A model generated the notes under the pieces. That model saw only the letters and a program-made list of their open reading frames with translations, had not been told where the DNA came from and made no database searches. From Salinibacter altiplanensis (lineage in GTDB: Bacteria > Bacteroidota > Rhodothermia > Rhodothermales > Salinibacteraceae): DNA of 64,000 bases. Positions 27,561 through 35,480 of the stretch are shown piece by piece (position 1 is the stretch's first letter; every line of letters begins with the position of its first letter). The stretch covers positions 62,001 to 126,000 of the forward strand of contig NZ_NCQY01000030.1 of the NCBI RefSeq assembly GCF_002894645.1. The letters run 5' to 3'. The position numbers and the translations under genes were made by a program.

Positions 27561-29171
27561 ATGATTCGACACCGCGCACGGCGCCTCTGGCTTCGATCCG
27601 GGATTTTCCTCGTGACCCTTGGGGGCATTCTGGGACTTGTCCCGCCGACCTTCGCACAGCAGGCTGCGGATACTACGTCGGCCGCCGCGGACACTGGGTT
27701 GGGATCCGGCGACGGGTTTCTGCTCTGGGACCTGATCGGGGAGGCGGGGGGCTTCCAGTACCCGATTTTCGGGCTCCTTGGGATTGGCCTGTTTCTGATT
27801 AGTGCCAAGCTCTACGAACTGTACAGCGACCGACGGGCGGCTCAGGAGCTGGAGGAGGCCTCCCTGGAGGGCATGGAGATGAACCGCATCGCCATGCTGG
27901 TCGCGAATCAGAAGAAGAGCATGCTTGCCGACCTGCAGGCGACGATGCTGAATGTGTTTCAGACCACGAAGGATGCGGGCACGCTCCACGAAGAGATCGC
28001 CAACTTCATACAGTTCCAGAGAGAGCGATTCGGCACTTTCAAACAGCGCATTGACTTTCTTGCGGACACGGCCGGCGCCGTGGGGCTCTTGGGGACGGTG
28101 TGGGGGATTCTTCGCGTGTTTACGGGCGGAGGAATCGACGACGAGCAACGGGTCCTTGCCGGGATGGGCATTGCCCTCGTCTCGACGCTGCTGGGCCTCG
28201 TCGTGAGCATCACGTTGAATCTGATCTCGACAGAGGTGTATAGCTTCTTCGACAATCGGCTCGACCAAATTGAGGACAAGGCCGATGAGCTCCGCTTCCG
28301 GCTTCTGGAGCTGGGGCTGAGTCAGAATGGGACGGCGGCGTCGGGGGCCGAGTCTTCCGCGGAAGTGCCTCCGGCGGAGGCGCGGGCCTCTGGGTCCCAA
28401 TCCACTCAGTCGGGCCGCCCCGATCCTCAGGCTCAGGCACCGGCGGCGATCCCTCCCGAAGACGAATTCGCGTCGGAGCGAGGATCCGGGGCCGGGCAGC
28501 CGGTCGCGGAGCATACAGATTCCCCCGTTGTCGCTACGGAGCCAACCCCGAAGCAATTGGACGTTGCTGAGTTGTCCGAGGCCGTCCCCGTCGCTTCGTC
28601 CCTCACGGACATCTCGGTGAAACTTCAGGGCGGAGACGGAGAGCCCGTTGCGGACGAGGTGGTCCAGATCGAGGTAGAGGACGGAAGCGGACACCTTGAG
28701 GACGGTCGGTCACAAATCACCCGGCGGACTGGAAACGATGGAACGCTCACCTTTGATTGGTGCCTCCCGGAGGCCCCCGGCCCCTGCAGCGCCGTTGCGG
28801 ATGTTCCGTCTGCCGATGCGTCGGGAACGACGGTTCACCTCAGCGTCCGGGCCCACCCGGGCGCCCCGAAGCGGTACGCACAGGGGGGCAACAATCAGGG
28901 AGCCGAAGTTGGGAGTCCTTTGCCGAAGCCGCTTAGCGTGAGAATTTTTGACGCCTACAACAACCCCGTTCCGGACCACCAGGTCAAGTTTCAGGTGGAG
29001 TCGGGGGAGGGCCGATTTGACAGGGGGAAGGCCTCCGTCGCCGTGCCCACGAATGAGTCGGGGGAGGCGGCCGCAACGTTTTGGGTCGGGGAGAAGCCCG
29101 GCCTGAATACCGTGTCTGCAGTGGTTGGCGACGAGAAGGTGAGCTTCCAGGCGATGGCGCTTGAGCAGTAG
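27561..29171 (+). CDS. ExbB/TolQ/MotA-family proton channel subunit with C-terminal Ig-like modules
   Basis: The 536-residue protein has a signal-like N-terminus (about 13-32) and TM1 at about 66-86. The family core follows: DTAGAVGLLGTVWGILRVF (TM2, about 168-188) and GMGIALVSTLLGLVVSITLN (TM3, about 200-220). This matches the GLLGTVWGI...A.STLxGL signature of ExbB/TolQ, which form pentameric proton channels with ExbD/TolR. Residues 255-345 are a Pro/Ala/Glu linker. Residues 348-536 hold two Ig-like modules resembling invasin Big_1 domains, the second opening LSVRIFDAYNNPVPDHQVKF. Ordinary ExbB is about 220-250 residues. The extension is very unusual, and canonical topology would place it in the cytoplasm. 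Two ExbD-like genes follow. Confidence 0.85.
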   Translation: MIRHRARRLWLRSGIFLVTLGGILGLVPPTFAQQAADTTSAAADTGLGSGDGFLLWDLIGEAGGFQYPIFGLLGIGLFLISAKLYELYSDRRAAQELEEASLEGMEMNRIAMLVANQKKSMLADLQATMLNVFQTTKDAGTLHEEIANFIQFQRERFGTFKQRIDFLADTAGAVGLLGTVWGILRVFTGGGIDDEQRVLAGMGIALVSTLLGLVVSITLNLISTEVYSFFDNRLDQIEDKADELRFRLLELGLSQNGTAASGAESSAEVPPAEARASGSQSTQSGRPDPQAQAPAAIPPEDEFASERGSGAGQPVAEHTDSPVVATEPTPKQLDVAELSEAVPVASSLTDISVKLQGGDGEPVADEVVQIEVEDGSGHLEDGRSQITRRTGNDGTLTFDWCLPEAPGPCSAVADVPSADASGTTVHLSVRAHPGAPKRYAQGGNNQGAEVGSPLPKPLSVRIFDAYNNPVPDHQVKFQVESGEGRFDRGKASVAVPTNESGEAAATFWVGEKPGLNTVSAVVGDEKVSFQAMALEQ

Positions 29172-29327
29172 CCCCACGCCGCCTGCGATGTCCGAGCTGT
29201 GACTGGGGGGGAGGCACTGTGGGCAGTGGGCACTGGACGAGACGTGTTGTTGAGATGAAAACTCACTGAGGGACGGCATTCAGTGGGTGTTTTCCGGTGC
29301 ATGATTGAAAAACAATGAGATCGAGCT

Positions 29328-29714
29328 ATGGGCCAGGCCGGATACATCCTTCGGTTCGTCGATATCGTGCTCATCTTGCTGTTTGGGATGATCAGTGTCT
29401 CTCGCATCGATCCCAGTGACATACAGCCCCCAGAGAGCACAGAGACCCCGGACAAGCCGATCGTCCGGGAGCGTGTTCTCTTCGTGGGGATCCAGACGAA
29501 CGGGACACTCCAGGTTGGGGAGGAAAATCGAATGCTTCACTCCCTCCCGGAATTGACGGGATTTCTTCGGGAAAAGATTGACCAATTTGGTCGGCCTTCC
29601 CTGAAAGTCCGAGTCCGCAGTAGCCACAGGGCCCCGATGCAGTATCTGATGCAGGTCGCCGCGCTCTGTGACGAAATGGGCCTTCGCAAATCCATAGAGG
29701 TCGAGACAAAATAG
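29328..29714 (+). CDS. ExbD/TolR-like protein 1
   Basis: This is a 128-residue protein with one N-terminal membrane helix (about 8-24, RFVDIVLILLFGMISV). The helix carries an aspartate at position 12, in the place of the essential proton-path Asp of ExbD/TolR. The soluble part ends in a compact alpha/beta domain (LKVRVRSSHRAPMQYLMQV, then ALCDEMGLRKSIEVE), which matches the ExbD/TolR periplasmic fold. It follows the ExbB-like gene after 156 bp and precedes a paralogue by 19 bp. Together these would build a proton-driven motor in the inner membrane. Confidence 0.83.
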   Translation: MGQAGYILRFVDIVLILLFGMISVSRIDPSDIQPPESTETPDKPIVRERVLFVGIQTNGTLQVGEENRMLHSLPELTGFLREKIDQFGRPSLKVRVRSSHRAPMQYLMQVAALCDEMGLRKSIEVETK

Positions 29715-29733
29715 CCCCCACGGGCTCACTGCC

Positions 29734-30153
29734 ATGCAAAATACTGGCTTTCTGGTGCGGTTTATAGACATCGGGCTTATAATCCTATTCGGGTTCATAT
29801 GGGTAAGCGATATCAGCACGTTTTCTCACATAGAGATGTCCGGGGACGATCAGCAGAACCAGTCGGAGCAAACCGAAGAGGTCACAATTCTGCGCGTACA
29901 AGCCCGAAAGGGAGGAACCTACAACGTCGTAAATCGCGAGACGGATGCTGTTGAGTGCAGCCGTGTTGATAAATCGGGCCTGGAAGGCTGCCTTCGTCGA
30001 GCACGGGAGAACGTTTCGCAGAGAGGACGGCGGGCGGTTGTGCTCATTGAGCCCAGCCAAGAGTCAGCCGTCCAGCACACCGTCGACGTGCTCGACATTT
30101 GCCAACGCCTGGGGATCCCGAAGAACATCCACAAAAAGCCCCTTCAATTGTAG
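29734..30153 (+). CDS. ExbD/TolR-like protein 2
   Basis: The 139-residue paralogue of the preceding gene keeps the same layout. Its helix, RFIDIGLIILFGFIWVS, also has Asp at position 12. A Gln/Glu-rich linker follows, then an alpha/beta domain ending VDVLDICQRLGIPKNIH. Two cysteines in VECSRVDKSGLEGCLRRA could form a disulfide in the periplasm. Two different ExbD-type subunits next to one ExbB suggest a heterodimeric shaft. The gene is 3 bp upstream of the TonB-like gene. Confidence 0.8.
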   Translation: MQNTGFLVRFIDIGLIILFGFIWVSDISTFSHIEMSGDDQQNQSEQTEEVTILRVQARKGGTYNVVNRETDAVECSRVDKSGLEGCLRRARENVSQRGRRAVVLIEPSQESAVQHTVDVLDICQRLGIPKNIHKKPLQL

Positions 30154-30156
30154 ATC

Positions 30157-31242
30157 ATGATTTCGCCGGACCCCCGCAATGACAAATCTCGGCAGAGGAG
30201 GGTGGCGGCCTTCACGACGATGGGTGTGGTGGCCCTTGCCGCGCTTTTCGTCGGGGTCGTAAGCGTCCCGGACTTCACGAGCCCGCAGGAGCAATTCCGG
30301 AAACTCGACCCACAGCGGTTTGCCGATCTGGACATGAATTCCGAACCGGAGCCCGAACAGGAGTCTGAAAGCGAGTCGGAGTCGCAGGAAGAAGAGAACC
30401 CCGAGGAAGCCGAGCAAGACGCCGAGCCCGAGAAGGCCCCGGAGCGCGTGGAGGCCCCCGACCTCTCTTCGGATGGGCTCAACGTGGATCCTTCCCCCTC
30501 AGAAACCCCGAACGAGACCAGCCGCAATCCCGATCAGTCGGAGACCTCGGGGGGGAATGCTTCGGTGGCGGTGGAGCGGAACGAGGTGGGGGAGGCGGGG
30601 GGCGCCCAGACCTTCGATGATCCCAGCACGGCGGCCCTTCCGAGCGGGGAGAGCGGGAGCGCCACCAGTGGATCGGAAGGAACGGACATCGCACTTGCGG
30701 AGGGCTCTGGGTCGGGAGAAGGAGATGCCTCGGGAGACGACTTCGGGGGCGGGGGCGAGGTGGCCGCTGGGAGCGAGGGACAGGCGGGCGGCGAGAGCGG
30801 GTCCTCGGTGGAGGTGTCCCTGAAAGACGTCAGCCAGGAAGATTATGGCAACCTCGAGGTCAACAAGCTGATTCAGTGGATGAAGAATCATCCCGCTGAA
30901 CTGCCACCTGGTGTTCAACAGCTGGTTCAGTACCGGGCCGACCATCTGTCTTCCAAGCTTCGCTCCATTGAGGCAGAAGGAGAAAGATACGAATTGTACC
31001 TGATGTGCAAGGAGAGCCTGAAGGAGGTGCACATCGTTTTGGTGAAAGACGAGCGAGCGCAGTATCTGGTGGACCGTTCCTTTCAGAAGCAGAGCCGAAA
31101 GTTTCGGGCCGGTCCTGTGAGACGAAGTGAGGACAGCATCGTCGGGGTCCGAACGGAAGGGCGCCCCCGGGGAAAAGAGGCGGAGCGGTTCTATGATGTG
31201 TTCCTCTCGTGGTGGAAACGGGCGAAAAAAGACGTAGAATAA
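30157..31242 (+). CDS. TonB-like envelope-spanning protein
   Basis: This 361-residue protein has a TonB layout: a basic cytoplasmic start (NDKSRQRRVAAFTTMG) and one membrane helix (about 18-38). A long extended acidic linker follows (Glu/Pro/Ser-rich at about 60-105, Gly/Ser-rich at about 125-220), then a C-terminal domain of about 130 residues beginning near VSLKDVSQEDYGNLEVNKL. The C-terminal domain lacks the recognisable YPxxA/G...V.V.F pattern of TonB_C, so its outer-membrane partner may be unusual. It starts 3 bp after the second exbD-like gene. I infer that it transmits force from the ExbB/ExbD motor to the outer membrane. Confidence 0.7.
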   Translation: MISPDPRNDKSRQRRVAAFTTMGVVALAALFVGVVSVPDFTSPQEQFRKLDPQRFADLDMNSEPEPEQESESESESQEEENPEEAEQDAEPEKAPERVEAPDLSSDGLNVDPSPSETPNETSRNPDQSETSGGNASVAVERNEVGEAGGAQTFDDPSTAALPSGESGSATSGSEGTDIALAEGSGSGEGDASGDDFGGGGEVAAGSEGQAGGESGSSVEVSLKDVSQEDYGNLEVNKLIQWMKNHPAELPPGVQQLVQYRADHLSSKLRSIEAEGERYELYLMCKESLKEVHIVLVKDERAQYLVDRSFQKQSRKFRAGPVRRSEDSIVGVRTEGRPRGKEAERFYDVFLSWWKRAKKDVE

Positions 31243-31263
31243 AAATTAGGCATGCTCTGAGGT

Positions 31264-32793
31264 ATGAATCGATTTGTTTATTCCTTCCTTGTCGGAGTCT
31301 TGTTGATTGGGTGCGGGTCGAGCAGCCCTACGACGACCTCTACGCCCCGTTCTGCCTCGGAGAACTCAGCCGCGGCGGCCTTGAGCGTGTCGGTGCCCCC
31401 CGGGGTGGACACGAGCACGGCGCGACGAGCGGACTCCCTGGCCGACCGGTCCTTTGTCTCATTGGACAAGCAGCGGCGGGCGAGCGCGAGGGCGCGGGAG
31501 GGGCAGTCGCTCGTGCAGATCAGCGACTCCCTGTGGAGGTATTTGGAGATGGGCAGTGACACGACGGAGGTCGACAGTGTCAGTCAGAAAAAGCGAAATG
31601 CGGCCATCCGGGCGTACAACCGCGGGGCCGATTCGCTACAGAAATACCTGAAGGTCACGAAGGCGGCCGACCTCGACAGCACCCGGCTGCGTCAGCTCCA
31701 AACAGACCTCCTCAACGGGGCCCAGTCGGCCTTCGAGGAGGCGATTCAATTGAACCCCTACGATGATGCCACACGGAACCGACTGGCCCAGATTTACCAA
31801 CGTCGAGCCGAGCGCCTCGGGGAGGAAGAGGCCTACCAGCAAGCGATTGACATTTACGAAAAGCTCGTTCGGCTCCGAAAAGACCAGCCGGCCCCGTTCC
31901 TCAACCTCGCGAACGCCTACTACGAGACAGGCGCGTACGGGCAGGCCGCGGAGAACTATCGCCAGGCCCGAGACACGTACCTCGAATCGGTCGAACTGTC
32001 CCTCGATGGTGATCGACGGGTGGACACTACGCGTGTCTTCCAGTACGCCCTTGCGGAGGCGGATGCGCACCGTTATGCGCGAAATACCGACCCTGCTCTC
32101 CAGGGGTATCGGCGGGCGTTGAAATACGCCAGCACGTCCGAGCAGAGGGAGACCGCGAAGGGCTGGGTGGGCTGGGTAACCTGGGACGACGGAAACATCG
32201 ACGCCAGCTTTGCGCGCGATTCTCTCTCTGCCCTTGCGGGCCGTGGGAAGTATGCCGCGGCGGTCCAGGGCTTTCGGACATTGAAGCCCCGTCTTCAAAC
32301 GCAGTCCGCCCGCGACGAAATCGACTGGCGTCTTGCCCAGGCTGAATATCAGAATGAACAACGAGCCCGGGCCGCTGATCGGCTGCAGTCTCTGTTTCAA
32401 CGGACCGAAGTGGATGCGAATGGCGCCCCGGTTGACTCCACCTATCAGCAGTATTTCGACACGTACGGCACGGTTTGCCTGAACTTGGGTCGGCAAAAGC
32501 GGAGCGAGGATCTACGTACGGCCCTGACGTACTTTCAACAGTCCGCCGAGGTCCCCTGGGAGCGCCAGCCCCTCGCTCAGTTGGAGGCCGGAAAGCTGCT
32601 TCGCAACAACGTTGAGAAGTCCGTACAGTACCTGGAGCGAGCCGCGGACGAGCCGGACGTGCTTGCGACGGAGGACAAACTGGACCTTTACCGAAATCTG
32701 GTCAAGCAGCACCGGCGCCTCGGGAATCGGCAGAAGGCCCTACAATATCAAAAAGTCTTTCAAAAGATCAGAAAACGAGCGGCCGCTAGCTGA
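31264..32793 (+). CDS. TPR-repeat lipoprotein, second in motor operon
   Basis: The 509-residue protein starts MNRFVYSFLVGVLLIGC with a clear lipobox (LIGC) and Ser/Thr-rich residues just after it. The mature part has tetratricopeptide-type repeats (AYQQAIDIYEKLVRLRKDQP, then AYGQAAENYRQARDTYLESV) through to the end (RQKALQYQKVFQKIRKRA). It may act as an outer-membrane scaffold for the PorP-like barrel or the TonB-like protein. It starts 21 bp after the TonB-like stop, and its stop overlaps the frame of the next gene. Confidence 0.8.
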   Translation: MNRFVYSFLVGVLLIGCGSSSPTTTSTPRSASENSAAAALSVSVPPGVDTSTARRADSLADRSFVSLDKQRRASARAREGQSLVQISDSLWRYLEMGSDTTEVDSVSQKKRNAAIRAYNRGADSLQKYLKVTKAADLDSTRLRQLQTDLLNGAQSAFEEAIQLNPYDDATRNRLAQIYQRRAERLGEEEAYQQAIDIYEKLVRLRKDQPAPFLNLANAYYETGAYGQAAENYRQARDTYLESVELSLDGDRRVDTTRVFQYALAEADAHRYARNTDPALQGYRRALKYASTSEQRETAKGWVGWVTWDDGNIDASFARDSLSALAGRGKYAAAVQGFRTLKPRLQTQSARDEIDWRLAQAEYQNEQRARAADRLQSLFQRTEVDANGAPVDSTYQQYFDTYGTVCLNLGRQKRSEDLRTALTYFQQSAEVPWERQPLAQLEAGKLLRNNVEKSVQYLERAADEPDVLATEDKLDLYRNLVKQHRRLGNRQKALQYQKVFQKIRKRAAAS

Positions 32794-32813
32794 TGAACGT
32801 CACAAGAGAAGCC

Positions 32814-33647
32814 ATGACGAGCATTCCACGCTATGTACTGGTCTGCATCGCCCTCGGATGGATGGGGATGGGGTGGGGAGGGAAGGCCCTCGGGCAAGCA
32901 CAACGGGCCGACTTTACCCAGGTCACGCGACCGGTGGCACAGCTTTCCGATCGGGCTGCGATCGACGAATTTCTCACCGAGCTGATCATCACCCCACAGA
33001 TTCCTCAGGACTCCATCCGGAGGGTGGAGGTCATCGACGTGACCGGAAATGGATATGGCCCGGACGACCTGGTCGTGGTGTATCCGAGCGGAGAAACCTT
33101 CAACATCGACCCCTCGCTGGTAACTGGACGGGTTCAGGACATCATGAGGAGCTGGCGCCTGGAATCGGAATTTCAGTACGACGGTGCCAACGCCCCCGCG
33201 GAAACGTTTCGCCCGGACACAGTCCAGACGGACACCACAGGTGCAAATCCGCCTGGGCCTCCATCCCCCCCGCCGGAGAGGGCCAAGAATGGCATCATGG
33301 CCGATGTGCTTGAAACGGTGCAGCGCAACTACCGGGGAGAAGCCGTAAGTCTCCTGCTGGAGAAGACGGCCAGCGGATTTACCTTCGAGATGTGGGACTA
33401 CGACGAGCAGGCGCTGCGACACCAAGCCCCCCCGGGAGGGCCCTCCGACACCGTCCGGACACGGGATCTGGTGTATGTCGTTCGGAGTGACTCGGTGATC
33501 TACGACGTCGTGTACATCAACCGAACCGTCGAAGAAACCGAGTACATTCCTCAAGGGCCTACATCAGCGCTTCCTGGAGAGAAGGAGCGGGAGGGGGCGG
33601 CAACAGCGGGCCCGTCTTCGAGAGCGGCAACGCCGCGACGGCCTTGA
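32814..33647 (+). CDS. Secreted protein, last gene of motor operon
   Basis: The product (277 residues from this start) opens with a signal peptide (VLVCIALGWMGMGWGGKALGQA). After it come a conserved-looking block (RVEVIDVTGNGYGPDDLVVV), a Pro-rich linker and a second block (TRDLVYVVRSDSVIYDVVYI). The end is low-complexity and basic. I cannot name the family. Position at the end of a PorP/ExbB/ExbD operon recalls GldN/PorN, but no GldN motif is visible. An alternative start at 32793 overlaps the previous stop by one base (TGATG), which supports translational coupling. Confidence 0.6.
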   Translation: MTSIPRYVLVCIALGWMGMGWGGKALGQAQRADFTQVTRPVAQLSDRAAIDEFLTELIITPQIPQDSIRRVEVIDVTGNGYGPDDLVVVYPSGETFNIDPSLVTGRVQDIMRSWRLESEFQYDGANAPAETFRPDTVQTDTTGANPPGPPSPPPERAKNGIMADVLETVQRNYRGEAVSLLLEKTASGFTFEMWDYDEQALRHQAPPGGPSDTVRTRDLVYVVRSDSVIYDVVYINRTVEETEYIPQGPTSALPGEKEREGAATAGPSSRAATPRRP

Positions 33648-33740
33648 TTCCAGAAGAACCGCGCATGGTGAGCGGGCGAAGGCATGATGGAGACGTGGGA
33701 GGAAGTACTTCGGGGATCAGCTCCCCCGGACTCGTCGGGG

Positions 33741-35480
33741 TCAACTTGGCGGAGCGTCATTGATCGGCCGGACGACCCGGAAGCCAATGTTGTTGGCGCG
33801 GTATGTCGGGGAGGCTCGGTTGCGGGTCGGGAGCCAGCAGGCGTCGTTGTACCAACTTCCACCACGGCATACCCGGAGCTCTCCCGAACTAGGGCCTCGG
33901 GGGTCTTCCTCGGAGCTCCTCTGATAATATTCGGGACTGTACCAGTCTTGTGTCCATTCCCAAACATTTCCCTGTACGTCGTACAGCCCCCACTCATTGG
34001 GCGCCTTCTGACCCACAGGGTGCGTCCCTCCGCTCGCATTTTCGGCGTACCACGTCGTTTCTGCCCAGTCGCCCGGCAGTTTGGCGGCCGTCCCCCCTGC
34101 ACGAGCGGCGTACTCCCACTCCGCTTCCGTGGGAAGTCGTCCGCCCGCCCATTCCGCGAAGGCCTGTGCGTCGTTCCAGCTGACGTTGACAACGGGGTGC
34201 TCGTCCGACTGCTCGATCCCAGGGTTCCGCCACGTGAGGCCCGGTGTGCGGAGGCTATCGCGGCTCGATGCCCGCCAGGCCCCGTTGAGCCGTTCGGCGT
34301 CGGTCTCGTAGCCCGTGGCCTCTACGAACATCCGAAATTGGCGAACCGTGACTTCGTGGGCACTCATCCGAAACGGAGTCGTAATTTTGACTTGATGAGA
34401 CGGGCGGGCGTCGGCACTGCCTCGGTCCGACCCCATCACGAATGATCCTCTCGTGATCCGCGCCCATTGTATGTCGAGGTCCGACGGGGTGGGGGCCGGG
34501 GACTCTACCCTCACATGCGCCGCCGCCTCGTCGGTTTTTCCCCGCGGGTCGGCGACCGTATACCGGAGGGTATCGGTTCCCGTGAAGCCATCGGCGGGAG
34601 TGTAGGTGACCCGGGTGCTGTCGGACGATACGCTCAGTTTGCCGTTGGACACAGAGGGTACGTCTGTGAGGTGGAGCGGGAGGGAGTCCGGACTCGTGTC
34701 GTTGGACAAAATGTTGATCGTGACGGCCTTCCCTGCCGGTGTCTGTGCCTGATCGGCCTTTGCCCGGGGGGCGTCCGGCACGGCTTTGACTCGCACGCTG
34801 GTTCGAATGCTGTCTACGCGCTGGGGATACCGCAGGACGTAGCGAAAGTGGTCCCGGCCCGCGAAGTCAGGGAGGGGCCGGTACGTGACGGCGCTGCTGT
34901 CGGCAGAAAAGCGCAGCGATCCGTGGGCCGGGGGATCGAGAAGCGACACGGACACCGCGGCGTCCGGGGAAGCAGCGAGCTGTATGTCCGCGGCGGTATC
35001 CTCCTGGGTTACGACTAGGTCCGACGTTCGAGAGGCTCCTACGATCTCGCGAGTGCGGTCGACAACGACATCGGCCCATTGTGGGCGGAGGCTGTACACG
35101 CCGAGGCCCACGATGAGGAGGGCCAGAAGCCCCAACCCAAAGCGTCTCGTTCTGCCTTGGTCGTTCGAGCCGGGACGGGTCTCCGGGTCCCCGGGCCGAA
35201 TAATTGTCGGGGCCGATTCCTTTGGGGGGGACGGGGAAGCTCCCGAATCCGTCGCGGGGATGGTGACATGGGTCTTCGCGTCCGTCTGGATACGTACGGT
35301 CTGTTCCCAGTGCGGGCCGACGTCACGTTCAGCCTCCAGGTCGTAGGAGTCGGGCAGCAGCTCCACCGTCTCCACGTCGCCTTTTTCGAGTGACGCCAAC
35401 GGGTCCCCGTCGAGCAGCACCTCGCACGACACGTCTGCTTCGATTCGCAGGTGGCCGGTTCCAGAAATAGAAGCAGTCAT
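33741..35480 (-). CDS. Membrane-anchored FGE-sulfatase (SUMF1) family protein with PEGA-like and cadherin-like modules
   Basis: The 579-residue protein has four parts. First is an N-terminal PEGA-like domain (about 8-75). One membrane helix follows (about 113-131, FGLGLLALLIVGLGVYSL), then two tandem cadherin/VCBS-like modules (about 150-325, each ending F.G.D..RY.V). Last is an FGE-sulfatase domain (about 330-575) with FVMGSDRGSADARPSHQVKI, GGRLPTEAEWEYAARAG, YDVQGNVWEWTQDWY and GGSWYNDACWLPTRNRA. Only one of the two catalytic cysteines of true formylglycine-generating enzymes is visible, so it is probably structural or carries another activity. GldK/GldJ of the T9SS belong to this superfamily. 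It is convergent with the motor operon. Confidence 0.83.
   Translation of the reverse strand: MTASISGTGHLRIEADVSCEVLLDGDPLASLEKGDVETVELLPDSYDLEAERDVGPHWEQTVRIQTDAKTHVTIPATDSGASPSPPKESAPTIIRPGDPETRPGSNDQGRTRRFGLGLLALLIVGLGVYSLRPQWADVVVDRTREIVGASRTSDLVVTQEDTAADIQLAASPDAAVSVSLLDPPAHGSLRFSADSSAVTYRPLPDFAGRDHFRYVLRYPQRVDSIRTSVRVKAVPDAPRAKADQAQTPAGKAVTINILSNDTSPDSLPLHLTDVPSVSNGKLSVSSDSTRVTYTPADGFTGTDTLRYTVADPRGKTDEAAAHVRVESPAPTPSDLDIQWARITRGSFVMGSDRGSADARPSHQVKITTPFRMSAHEVTVRQFRMFVEATGYETDAERLNGAWRASSRDSLRTPGLTWRNPGIEQSDEHPVVNVSWNDAQAFAEWAGGRLPTEAEWEYAARAGGTAAKLPGDWAETTWYAENASGGTHPVGQKAPNEWGLYDVQGNVWEWTQDWYSPEYYQRSSEEDPRGPSSGELRVCRGGSWYNDACWLPTRNRASPTYRANNIGFRVVRPINDAPPS

Noticed and set aside
26619-28694. 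Minus-strand open frame of 691 codons
   Set aside because: It is antisense to the PorP-like and ExbB-like genes, both of which show clear domain motifs. Its composition is that of a reverse-complement artefact.
32814-33647. Assignment as GldN/PorN
   Set aside because: Position and signal peptide are suggestive, but I could not find the conserved GldN core.
33741-35480. Assignment as a true formylglycine-generating enzyme
   Set aside because: Only one of the two C-terminal cysteines is visible, and no sulfatase gene lies in the window.
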